Below, one piece after another: positions 43,865-54,707 of a DNA stretch of 56,376 nt. The DNA is from Zarea fungicola. Lineage: Eukaryota; Ascomycota; Sordariomycetes; Hypocreales; Cordycipitaceae. Position 1 is the stretch's first letter. Every line of letters begins with the position of its first letter. The notes below the pieces were generated by a model. It did not search any database. It saw nothing but the letters and a program-made list of their open reading frames with translations, and was not told where the DNA came from. The DNA lies in the NCBI GenBank assembly GCA_900169235.1, contig FWCC01000537.1:1-56376 (forward strand). The letters are read 5' to 3'. The position numbers and the translations under genes are program-made.

Positions 43865-46800
43865 CTATCTATCTGCTGACGCTACCGATAGACCGTCCAG
43901 TGTGCATTCCCACTCTTGTGAGAACCTACGCTTTGCAATCCACCGAAATGCCTCATCAACATACGCTCTCTCCACGCCCCCCTCCGGCAAACAGTCATAA
44001 GCAAGCCTGAAAGGGAACGCTACCCGAGATGCCAGGCCGCTAGGAACTGTTCGAGCAAAGTATCCCATGATCCGGCAAATAGAACATGCGAGGCTGTATG
44101 TGTCAGGGAGCCCAGCTGCTCGCATCCGCGTGTCAGCTGACAAAACCAGGAGGAGAGCAGCATAATAATGACACATTGCCTGTGCAAGAACTGGGTCTGG
44201 ATAAACCAACGTCGTAGCATAGACAATCTCTCCTGTTAGGCGGTCCTGGCACCGAAAGACTGAGAGGCTATCCTGTATCTGGACTGGAAGTTCCCAAGGC
44301 TGGCCACCTGGGTACCGATCTGCCCATTCCTGCTTCCACTTGTACAGGCTTTGTTCGATATTGGCCGCTAGAGTCCATAATTCTTGCTGCAGTTGACTGC
44401 GTTCGGCGGCTTTGGCACCCGAGCAGCTGTCGAGTTGGTCAGCATACGCTAAAAGCGCAGGTAGCTCGACCATGTGGTCCAAGAGATGCTGTAAGAGATC
44501 CTTGTCCGTCGACCCGGCAGACCAAGGAACGTGTTTCCATTCTGGCTTAGCGAGAAAAGTGGGAGCACGTGTGGTTATGGCCGCAAACACCTGGTCAATC
44601 TGTTAGCCGGCCTGGTTCAGTCTAATGTGTGGGTGAGGCATTATCGTACAAAATAACACCGTAACTCAACAAACAGTCCATGAGCAATTCCTGAAATGTG
44701 GCTGTTGGCTCCGCGAAACTCCAAAAGCTTCAAAATACCCAACAGATGAATGAGGAATCCATTATCTCTTGTGCGACTAACACCCTAATAGCTAGGACTT
44801 AGCCATGCGGTCACTCTACTCCTGGATGTACTCACCTCATATACTGCACATAGTATCACTGACCATAATACATCATCTGATCTACTTTGCTCCGGGTGAG
44901 ATATGGCGGCCTGTAGAGACCTTAGGACGGACACGTAGATCCTGTCTGCGGCTGACACAAACCTCCAATCATCAATGGAGCGGCCGAATTGTACGACTGA
45001 CACAGCAGTAAAAGAGTTACAAAGCAGCGTGGAGGAATCTCTCGCTGCAGCCCCTACCCGCCAAATCTTATATGGCTGTCCAGAATGTATCCAGTGCAGT
45101 GGTTGCCAAGATGCCGGCATTTCTGGGCCGTAGGAATCGAGAAACCTTTCCAAGAAAACTTCCAAAAATGGTTTCGTGGACGTAGGGGTCGGAGAAGTAG
45201 ACCGATAGTGATACTTGGGATCTGGTCGAGAGAGATTCTGTTGGTCGAGTACAATATCTTCCTGGAGCAAACTTTGAATAGGCGTACCATGTTCCCGGCC
45301 GACCATGTTGAAGCTTGCAGTACTACATTGGGTTGACAATGAAGTAACATTTGCTGACTCAAGACCTGAAGCAAGTTTAGGGTCAAATTTCAAGAGAGCC
45401 TTGCCAGGACCCTCTATTTGGGATATCGGCTGACATAACCCTGGCTCGGTCTTGATACTAACTGGCGTGGGGAGCCCGCCCATGGAATCCATGGGGTTGA
45501 TCACTGCTGACTCACCTTGACCGTCGGCGGTCTCATTTTCTGGCACCACATTCAGCTGTGGCCTCTGATCGAAATTGACAGTAATGGTGCGGAAGTGAAG
45601 GATTTCCATCTCAGCCTGCGAGACGGGAAGGCGCTTAATGAGCTTCGAAATGGCTTTGTAAGATAATGATAGCCTGTTAGCGGCATTCTGTATATGCCTT
45701 AGCATTTCTGCCACGTCGCCGATGACCGCGATGACTTGATCGCGTTTCGGAAGGTTCCGATGTGTGTCATGAATAATGGCGGAGCAGAGAACCTTGCCTA
45801 GATCAACAAGGGAGAATTGTGCGAGGTGGTACTTTGCACAGAAGGGGTAGGTACTATGAAAGAGATCGATGTGGGCATCACGTAGCTTCAAGCAGTAGTC
45901 TACTCCAGACGCTCTTGTGTTCTGCTCCTCCAGAGGCTCCGTTTGGTCAAAGACTCTGGTTATATAGCTTCGCAAAGGCATGAGGATCATGGTGTAAGCC
46001 ATGACGTGTAAATATTGGCGGTGTACGGGGATCCACGGATAGCTGTTATCCATACTGATGTCGGGATCTGTGGTGCCCAACATTGGCGGAAAAGATTCTG
46101 TCCATTTGCTGATCATATCCTGGAACTCCGCCGCATTGGCGGCATTCATCGGCTTGTTGATGTCGCCGAACTTGCGATAGACTATCTGGGTGGCTTCAAA
46201 TTGTAGCTTCATGTGGTATATGGGTGATGGGGCCGCTTCTCGGTAGACATTTGGGGAGATAACATCACAACCGTTCCGGTCAATGAGCAGCGGACGAGAG
46301 AATAACGTAGAAATCTGCCTGTGAAAGTGTCAGAACTTGCAGTGGTCGCAACGAGACGAGAAAAGTACCAATCCCAAGTTTCTAGAATGCACCAGGTCCT
46401 CCTTCGTATGTCTTGATCAAGCTCGCCGAGCCCAGCTGCCTTGGATTCTTTATTCAAACCTATGAATACGGCGGCTATCGTTAGCATGCCGATGACAGCT
46501 CATTGATAAATATAGGCCGGAATGGTACGGACCTATCTCTTGAGCCTCGCGAATCGCCGCGCCAAGTGTGTGCCAGCCATCATGGAAGTTGCCCTCGGTG
46601 TAATGCCAGTACGACGTAAGAAGCAGTTGCTGAACCTGCGAGATTCCCCCTTTGCCGTTGGGAATTTTGACGCTAAGCTGAACGGCAGCCTGATGACATT
46701 GGTCGACAAGATTCTGGATTGGCATATCGAGGTCGACCTCAATCTGCCTTTGGACATCGAAGCGGAGGTATGGTACCGCGCACGCACATGCGCGTAACAT

Positions 46801-47635
46801 GAGACTAACGACGGCAGGATCCAACGGTCTGTCCCAGCGTACATCTTCTCGCCAGGCCGAGCAGACCTCCATCAGCCTAGTTGGATCGACGATGTAATAG
46901 CAGTAGTTTACCGTCGCTATGAAGGCCAACAGGAGCGTCTCTGCAGCTCCTCGTTAGTTTGCAGCGGTAGCTTGACGCACGGGGAGACCCACCCAAGTGA
47001 GGCGGCGGGGGAAGCATTGCCATTGCGCGAACAACATCTGCCTGAATGGCAGCATGGCAGGCGGTCGGACGAGGCTTGTGACGCGAAGATGAGTTATGAG
47101 CACTGATGGCTAGGAAATCACACGTCTTGGATATTCAAGAGGCATACCTTGACCAGCTCAGCGAGATGATGAATGTTTGAGGGCCTGTAGCCAGAAGCGT
47201 TGGTGGTTACTTGGTCAGCGACGTCTTCTACTGAAGCTACGTCCCTTTCGAGCTGATCATCTTCAGCCTTCAGCTTCCGCATCCCGGGCAAAGAGTTGGC
47301 ACTAGCCAAGGAGAGGTCCGGTTTCGAGACATTTTTGGCTTCATTATTGTTAGGCAAGCTAGGTTCGTCATAGCGACACATATGGGGGGCCTTGCGACGA
47401 CTGCAGTTTTTGCAAGGCCATTCTCTATCACACTAACGATGAGAGCCAGTATTAGCGCATGCGTTTAATGCCAGATGACGTGGATCAGACAAGTATCATA
47501 TGCAACTTGGCCGGTTCTAGCTGAAAGACGGGAGAGTTATCGGTTCGCTGGACATACCTTCTGTTTCCTCTGCCGACATCCCACACAGGGTGAACGGTGG
47601 CCTGACAGCCCCCAGATGCCGGGCCGGGCAGTCAT
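43865..47635 (-). CDS. Zn2Cys6 transcription factor with two regulatory domains
   Basis: Eight exons: 47558-47635, 47148-47432, 46993-47041, 46533-46940, 46369-46459, 44836-46318, 44650-44784 and 43865-44590 (3255 nt, 1084 residues). All joins keep the frame and use good GT..AG sites. Residues 17-45 are a complete Zn2Cys6 cluster, C-x2-C-x6-C-x5-C-x2-C-x8-C, and intron 1 cuts it between Lys26 and Cys27. Residues about 125-600 form a fungal-specific transcription factor domain (ATVNYCYYIVDP, RRRTWCILETWDW, RPLLIDRNGCDV). From about 687 a second, different regulatory region starts (PFLEVFLERFLDSYG), with HLLGILKLLEFRG, GIAHGLFVELR, and FLAKPEWKHVPW, typical of the other fungal TF family (Fungal_trans_2). 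Exon 6 spans the junction without a stop, so the fusion is in one frame. It should act in the nucleus; targets are unknown. Confidence 0.88.
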
Positions 47636-48085
47636 GTTCTGTCCATGAATCGTGGACGAAGGATGTAATGCATGGGAGTGATTCGCGAAAAGTAGTATCT
47701 GCTAATGCTGGATTACTGCGAGCCAGTGGTGCTGTAGTGGGACTGGCCGCTAAAGGCTCTCGTGCCATCTAACAATGCTCCAAACGCGCTCAGCTCCTCG
47801 AAATTCTCCGGCGACCTGTCGGACAGCGAGTACCATGCAGTATAGGCAAATTTTATTGGTCTCTTTCAATACAGAGTGAGATTTGCTAAACTCGGTGTGC
47901 AGCCAGAATTTTCAAGGTTGCGAATAGGACGGCGCGAAAAGGGTCTGGGTTAATGATTTCGTTGCCCGACCGAGCTGAGTAAGCAGTCCGGCTGGCCGCC
48001 AAAGGCCGCCATAAGTGTTGCGCCAAAAAGTGGCCAGCCACAACCAACCTGAAGGCTGGATTATTATCCAATAACTGCTCAGCCA
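47636..48085. other. Upstream region of the transcription factor gene
   Basis: Holds the promoter of the Zn2Cys6 gene (minus) and, before its decay, the start of the RidA-like gene (plus). The TF leader has an open frame to 47768 in another phase. Confidence 0.4.
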
Positions 48086-48487
48086 CGATTCGTTACTGTG
48101 GATGGCTTCGGGGCCAGCCTCACCAACAACAACCACTAAGTTACTCCCAAGGTGTTCGCATTGGAAATGTCATTTCCCTCTCGGGGCAAGGAGGTTGGAA
48201 TCCACAGGATGGAAAATTAGCCCCCATTCTTGAAAAGCAAGTGAAGCAATCTTTCGATAACATCGAACTAGCTCTTGAGGCGGCGGGATCTACACGTGGC
48301 CTACAGGATCTCATCTCGATCAGAAGCTATCACACTGGAGATGCAGCTGCCGGTCTCGAAGCCATTGTGCACTTTATTGAAGCTAATTCCAAACTTGGAG
48401 CCAGTTTGGACAGCAGTGGGAGTTACTCAGCTGGTCTTCGCGGAACAAATGCTTGAAGTTGAAGCTGTTGCTTTGGTTCAAGGTTAG
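48086..48487 (+). pseudogene. RidA/YjgF-family pseudogene
   Basis: Three consecutive segments in different frames spell a RidA-like protein: DGFGASLTNNNH (about 48105-48140), YSQGVRIGNVISLSGQGGWN through SIRSYHTG (about 48143-48400), and EPVWTAVGVTQLVFAEQMLE to a stop at 48485-48487. RidA enzymes hydrolyse reactive enamine/imine intermediates; the fungal branch with HTG and PVWTAVGVTQL blocks is common. Frame changes near 48138 (five extra bases, TAAGT) and near 48395-48405 (one base) break it. Neither looks like an intron. It stands divergent to the Zn2Cys6 gene and upstream of it, so it may once have been its target or partner. A sequencing error could explain one break but hardly both. Confidence 0.7.
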
Positions 48488-49068
48488 CAGGAGGATCGTT
48501 CCGAGGCTAGATAGCAAATACGAAATTTTTTGAAGCAAAAACATGATTGTTGGTGTTGAACATACGTGACACACTAAAATTCCGATGCGATGAAGCAATC
48601 ACAGAGGAGGCTATCAGCATAAGATTGACGATCTAAACAAAACAAGGTAAACACAAAAAAACATAAAACGAAATTGTGTGGAACGGAGAGAGAGCCTAAG
48701 TATTTTACATCGGCTTTCTCACAGGTGCGTCTGGCCTCGAAAAAATAGTTAGAACAGTGTATTTGGCCCTAAGTCCATCAATTTTGCCTCACAATTGAGT
48801 TGTGTTAGCCTATTAAAGCGAGAGCTGAGAATGGTCCTCTCGCCTCTCCAGCTAATATCGCACTGGATGAGGGACCAATAGATCTCGCTCGAGGTCGCTA
48901 ATTGACAGCCATTTGTCGTTCTCATTGAAAGGGCACTGCAATTACTGAACTGAAAGCAGAAGGCACCTCGACCGATGCTTCATCCGCATAATACGCAACG
49001 CTACCAAGTCATCGCCTGCGATTTGAATGTCTCTGCATAAAGAGCAATTATGGTATTTTAGGAGTATG
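48488..49068. other. Intergenic spacer between RidA pseudogene and NLR2
   Basis: Convergent 3' ends lie here; no gene recognised. A possible extra exon of NLR2 (about 48942-49025) would use a 40-nt intron, which is short. Confidence 0.4.
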
Positions 49069-52000
49069 TTACCTTGAAGGCTTTTTCTTCGGTCGCAGCC
49101 GCTTGGCAGAAGCGTCATGCACATTCCATGTTGGTCGAGACAACGGCGTCCAGCCGTTGCCTTCTTCGTCCTCAATATCATGTTTGCCTGCCTCGAGTAG
49201 CAACTTGACGACAGCGTCATGTCCATACTCGGCTGCCCATGACAACGGCGTCCCGCCATACCAATCCTTAGAGATAACGTTAGCCTTGCCTGTATCAAGT
49301 AGTAGCTTGACAACAGCAATATGTCCGTTCTCGGCGGCCCATGTAAGCGGCGTCTGACCACCCCTATCCTCAGATTCGATGTCAGCCATGTCTGTATCAA
49401 GCAATAGCTTAACCACCACATCGTGCCCATTCGCAGCTGCCAACGATAATGGTGTCTGACTATATACGTCCTTCATGTTTATGTCGACTTCCCCTGTGTC
49501 CAGCAGCAGCTCAACAACAGCACTGTGTCCATTCTCAGCCGCCAATGAGAGTGGCGTCCGACTATAGCCATTCTTAGAGTCGACATTAGCCCTGCCTGTA
49601 TCAAGCAATAGCTTGACGACTGCATCGTGCCCGTTCCTAGCTGCCCATGAGAGTGGCGTTCGACCATACAGATCCTTGGAGTTGATATTTGCTTTGCCTG
49701 AATCAAGCAGTGGCTTAACAACAGTATCATGCCCATTCTCCGCTGCCCATGATAGTGCCGTCTGACCACCAACGTCCTCAAAGTCGACATCTATCCTGCT
49801 TCTACCGAGCAGTAGCTGAACGACGGCTTCATGCCCGTTCCTGGCTGCCCATAACAGCGGCGTCCGAAAATCCCCGTCTGTAACATTGTAATCAACATTT
49901 TGCCGCAGGATAGCTTTCACCGTTTCTTTCACTCCAAAATACGCTGCCAAATGAAGCCCTGTCATTTGCCTGGAAACTTGTTGGCTATAATTCGAGGAGT
50001 TCCACTGCCCCTTCACAGCCATTAATGCTTGGATTGATGCGTCCACATTTGCCTTGCACCATAGAAAGTCAATTACCACTTGGAAAGCCGTTAAAGCGTG
50101 GCGAGCGTGATGACCCCAGTTATGTGCTGCGTAGTCATAGAACGGATATAACCGCAGCCGTTCCTCAAACTCTTTGTTTGTCAGGCAAACCCCAGTCTGA
50201 AAAGCGTCGAATGCAAGATACGTAGCACATGCCGTTGTAATATCAGACTCGACATTTGGGAACCAGCGTTTCCATGTTCGTTCAAAGTATTCTTGCGCGG
50301 TATAGTGAACTAAGCGGATGATGCCACTTTCTTCATCGACAGTGACTAACCCAGCGCATACGGACAATATGTCGTCGATCTCTGACATGTTTGTTTCATC
50401 AAGTTGAGACGTTCCAGTCTCGATAGCTAGCGCGTGTTGAAGCTCGGAGGCGGTGAGCCGTCTCTTTGCAAATGTGATCCACGAGAGAACTTGCTTTGCA
50501 AGCTCCTCCTGGCTGGTAGCTTGGCTTTCAATATGATCCATCGCATCTGTATACGCGTTATTATATGCTTCAGTGCCGGCAGCCAGGTCATTTAGAGCAT
50601 TTCGGATAGCCTTTGGAGACCGCATCCCAATTAATAAATCAATGTGTAACCTGGCAAGCAAAAACCTAGTAGGATTAGTATTGTTGCTGCTTGTATCATG
50701 ACTTAAGAATAGCTCACATTCCATCGATTGTTTCGACAATTTTGGCTTTAATTTCATCCTGCAGATCTTCATTATTGCGTACAAAGCGCGGCAGTTTAGA
50801 CATTTGGTCGTCCAAGTATCTTCGCACGTCTTGGTTTCTGGCCCGAATCTCCAATGATATGAAACCTTTAAACTTGTCCATGACATCCGGAATAGGTCTT
50901 GAAGTCGCAAAGATGTTCGCTCCACACCTCCCCTGGAGGGAGAAAATTTCTCTCACAAATTTCGCTAGGCATCCACTGCCTGTCTGGCATTCATCGAGGG
51001 CATCGACGATAATGAAGACTCTTGAATATAAAGCAGCTACAGAGTGAAGAGTTGTCGAGATTTCATCGAATAATGGTCGGGTACTATTGCTTTTATGGGC
51101 CTGATGAAGAGATTTCACACTGTCTGGCATGGAAGCTCGGCGATGAGCCAGTTGCTTTAGTAAACTAGCGAGCATATCTTCAGCTCTCTGTTCGGCTTTC
51201 CGTCGGAAGCTGTAGTAAACGTATGCAATGCCGATACTTGAGTCGTTTTCAAACTGTGAATGAAGCCTATTGACCACTATTGAAGTAAGGATTGTCTTTC
51301 CCGCGCCAGGAATACCCGGGCAGAACAACGTCTGGTTGCCGCGCCTTACCCACGTCTGGAACTCCGTCGAGTCCACAAGCCAGTGGCCAGTTCCCTGCTG
51401 TCGCTGACTGAAAAAGGCCTCCTGCTCAGAAGCATAACTGACTTCAGTGAGCCAATTCATAATGGTTTCATACTCCTTTTCATCCTGCCAACGCACAAGT
51501 TTGGTGACTTCATCATTAACATCTGCAAGATTCACAAAAATTTAGCTTACTTCCATTCTGTTTTCCTAACCTGATCTGGACTGACCAGAGAGAATCTTCT
51601 TCTCAGCCTCAATCCGACTTGGAGAAATTCGGGAGAGAAGGTCCTTTGTATATGCAGCCGCAGCCAAGGATGCGTAACCTTGCCAGTTGTTATTCTTGTG
51701 CGAATCCGAGTAGTCGCATATGCCTCGAATAACCAAACATGGAAAATCATTCATTAGACCAGCTGCTTCCATCTCAAAACAGAGAACGTCCAACTTCTCA
51801 GAAAGCTCATCTCGGTACAGGGCATCTTTCACCAACTGGCTCCCCGAAGCAATTAGGCCGTAGTGCACCACTGGGCTTCGCGGTCGTTTCGTGCGTTTCA
51901 TCCGGGATACCACGTTCCGTGTGTCAGTGCCACAGACTTCCGAGCAGAGTGATTTATTGTCTGCAGGATGGACAAAATTATTTCGGTAGAGAATGTCGGT

Positions 52001-52567
52001 ACTTGCATCTGGCCGACAGAATTCCTCCTGCAGCTCTTGTTCCTCATTCCCAAGAATACGGTCAATGGCTGCTTCAAGGCTGCCAGGTCTTCTCTTATAC
52101 TCGACCTTGAGGCTCATCACTGCAGTTAGCAAGGCTGTTGGCGGCCGGTTCAAGAATCCTGTTGCTTGGAAGTCCTGCTCTTGTATCTTTTTGCCAAAGC
52201 TGTACTCGATCACGCCACCCTTTCCGTCTCCGGGAGAACTCACGACGATATCGCCCAAGCGAATATCTCGAGCAGTTGGTGCACCGCCGCCGATACCGAC
52301 CATCAGGCCAACTCTGACGTTGGGGAAGCTTCGTAGCATGTTATTAGCAACATTCGCAGCAGGGGACGTCCCGTAGGACCCGTCCGGCAAACAAGCGATA
52401 ACGACATTGTGACCAGAAATCTTGCCTAGTGTGTAGGTGTTGGTATCGGCTACCGACGGGTGGCAATCTAGATTTGGGTGCGTTTCATCCAGACATAGAT
52501 GTGCGGCAAGGTACTCGGGCTCGATGGCGCAGACCCAGCCTACAGTATAGTCATTGACGTTCGACAT
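49069..52567 (-). CDS. NLR2: PNP-NACHT-ankyrin NOD-like receptor
   Basis: Three exons, 51586-52567, 50718-51522 and 49069-50665 (3384 nt, 1127 residues). Introns are 63 nt (GTCAGT donor, TTGCAG acceptor) and 52 nt (GTGAGC, CTAAT, CTAG). The ATG is at 52567; the frame extends upstream only to a TTG. Residues about 7-315 are a purine/uridine phosphorylase-like domain (GLMVGIGGGAP, CFEMEAAGL, GICDYSDSH). The NACHT part has P-loop GIPGAGKT (397-404) and Walker B VFIIVDALDE (about 495-505), then GMFLLARLHIDLL. A helical region leads to about eight ankyrin repeats (about 830-1110), seven of them in a very regular 34-residue array, and a basic tail. Same architecture as NLR1, but only distantly alike, so not a recent duplicate. 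Probably a cytosolic non-self sensor. An alternative 3' splice with a short extra exon cannot be excluded. Confidence 0.9.
49196..49905 (-). repeat. 102-bp tandem array encoding ankyrin repeats of NLR2
   Basis: The segment encoding (R/Q/G)TPLSWAA recurs at 49231, 49333, 49435, 49537, 49639, 49741 and 49843, exactly 102 bases apart, seven units in all. Each unit encodes 34 residues of the pattern TPLSWAA-x-NGH-x-x-VVKLLLD. Units are much alike, with changes concentrated at a few positions such as the residue before TPL and the stretch around DTG-x-A-x-V. Confidence 0.8.
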
Positions 52568-53514
52568 GCTTGGGCAGCGCAATTTAAACAGGGAGGCGTG
52601 ATACAGGAAGACGGATTTTTTTTTCCCAAGACGTCCCCCCCCTATTGCAAGGGGTATGTATCACAATAATACACCTCAAGTCGATGTGAGGGTACCGCTC
52701 AACAAAGGAACCAGACCTTGTTAGCACGACGAGGCTCTCAGGCATTATCCGCGCATAGTTAGGCCATGTTGGCAGCAGCCACTGGCTGACTCAGCCATTC
52801 AGCCGCTCATACGGTGTGCATCTCAGAAAAGTTGTACAGCTTTGCAGCGGCGTAATAATACAAGAGGCTCTCGAGGCAATATGAGTGGTGCGATGTCTTG
52901 TGGTGTTGAATGAGCTCAATCAAGGGAAAACGTCTGAATTATTTGATAAATTGATTCATGACAGATATTTACCGGCTGCGACGTATAGTCATTGACCTGC
53001 GAATTTTCATTAGTCTCAATTTTGTCCAACTGCGCGAATATGTAGGTTTTCACAGCCGACGCTGAAGTGTTGCTCCATGGCACGGTCTACTGCCATCCAT
53101 TGTAGAAGCTGGTTGGTTCAATTAAGCAAGATTCCGAGATTGAATTAAATATTGTTGAATTAGCCTTAAAAAACTTGATTAATATGTTTACTGCTCCTAC
53201 TCGGCGATAGTCAAGAGAGATTAAGATCTGTATGGTGCCTCGTAGATTATAACCGGCCGGCTGCCCCATAGTAATCCCCAACCATTTGTGGGTCGAGAGA
53301 AGCTACTCCGAACGTCCATCGAACAATTGCCAGAGTGTCGACACCAACTCCATACGACATTGCAACCAATCCGCCCCAACAACTACGACACCTGTTCAAA
53401 AGGAATCCCATCCTGTCCACACATTACAGACTTGCTTCCTTGATGCAGACTTCTTGAAAAGCCGCCCATAATACTGTGCTTCGTGCACCCTCACACGCCA
53501 CACCTCCCGCGGCC
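52568..53514. other. Divergent promoter region of NLR2 and VPS51
   Basis: About 950 bases between divergent genes. It has a T run and a C run near 52618-52640 and AT-rich stretches at 52930-53220. No coding relic recognised. Confidence 0.5.
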
Positions 53515-54532
53515 ATGTCCACGATAGCCTCCCCCCGGGACCCCTCCACGCCCATCCGCCGTGTCCCCTCGAGCAGCATCATAACCCCTACATCCTCCAA
53601 CCGGCCCTCGCTCGACGCCTCCCGCTCCTCTGCCGTCACATCCCCCGTCAACAATGGCCCGCCACCGCCCCCCGCCGGCGCCAAGCGCGCAAACCGCGCC
53701 GCCCTCCGTGAATACTACAAGCTGCGCGCCGCCGCCCCGCGCATCGGCGTCGAGCTGCCCGAGTCCGAGGTCCCCGTGTCCGACATGGACATGCCCGACT
53801 TCAAGCCCGACGAGTACATTTCGCGCGTCGTGGCGGAGAGCTGCCTGGAGGAGCTGCTGCGGCTGTACACGCGCGTCGTCGGGGAGGTGCGGGCGCTGGA
53901 CGCGGAGAAGAAGGCGCTCGTCTATGATAATTACAGTAAACTAATTGATGCGACGGAGACGATACGCAAGGTAAACCCATCCCATTTATCCCAAACAAGA
54001 TCCAAACAAAGTCAAAAAAAAAATACGGGAAAGGGGCTGGACGAATACTGGATAAGCATGCTGACTTTACTAGATGCGATCAAACATGGACCCCCTCAAT
54101 CCAATGGCTTCGACGCTCAACCCTGCCATTGCGCAGATTTACAGCCAGGCCGCGCAGATTCGCGCCGTCCTCCGCGAATCCATACCCGCGCCCGACTCCC
54201 CGGAGGCTCAGCAGCGCAAGGCGGCACAGCAACGTCAACGAGCGAGGGAGCTAGCGACGCACGTCCTCGGTATGCCGGCGCGGTTGCGGACTCTCGTCAA
54301 GGAAGGGAAGCGCGCCGAGGCAGAGAGGATTTGGGAGCGGCCGCGTAAATTATTGCAGACATGGCAGGAAAAGGGCCTCGGTGGGGATGATGTACAGGCT
54401 TGTATCGACGAGGGCGATGCAGCGGTGGCAGTGGCGCCGCGGCAACAACAGCAGCTGGGTACGAGGACGAGTACCAGCGACGGGGGAGCGTCAGCGCGAG
54501 CTTCCAGAGATGGACGGAATTCGACATCATAG
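53515..54532 (+). CDS. VPS51: VPS51 homologue, GARP/EARP tethering subunit
   Basis: Two exons, 53515-53970 and 54074-54532 (915 nt, 304 residues). The 103-nt intron starts GTAAAC and ends TTACTAG. The start is the ATG at 53515; the frame is open further only through GTG. A Ser/Pro-rich N terminus (about 1-60) leads to LREYYKLR, then PDEYISRVV, YDNYSKLIDATETIRK (end of exon 1), and MRSNMDPLNPMASTL at the exon 2 start, the hallmark of the Vps51/Vps67 family. The remainder is helical and ends in a Gln/Ser-rich tail. VPS51 joins VPS52, 53 and 54 in tethering endosome-derived vesicles to the late Golgi. This is a conserved housekeeping gene and marks the right flank of the variable region. Confidence 0.9.
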
Positions 54533-54707
54533 TTGACGACACAATCAGGGGGGGGGGGGGGTAACATTTGTCTCTCCCTGCCCTTGTATATTTACTAAAC
54601 CAAAAACAACCAATGTAACACCATTTTATAGACCAAGCATGTTGACAATTGAATCTTGTCCTTTTTATTTTCTCTTTCTTTCAAATATGTCTGCAATGAT
54701 CCACTGC

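Noticed and set aside
50714..52567. PNP domain and NACHT-ankyrin part as two separate genes
   Set aside because: A 63-nt intron with good signals joins them in frame, as in NLR1 and other fungal NLRs.
54540..54570. G run after VPS51 as regulatory element
   Set aside because: Simple homopolymer in a 3' region, with no support for a function.
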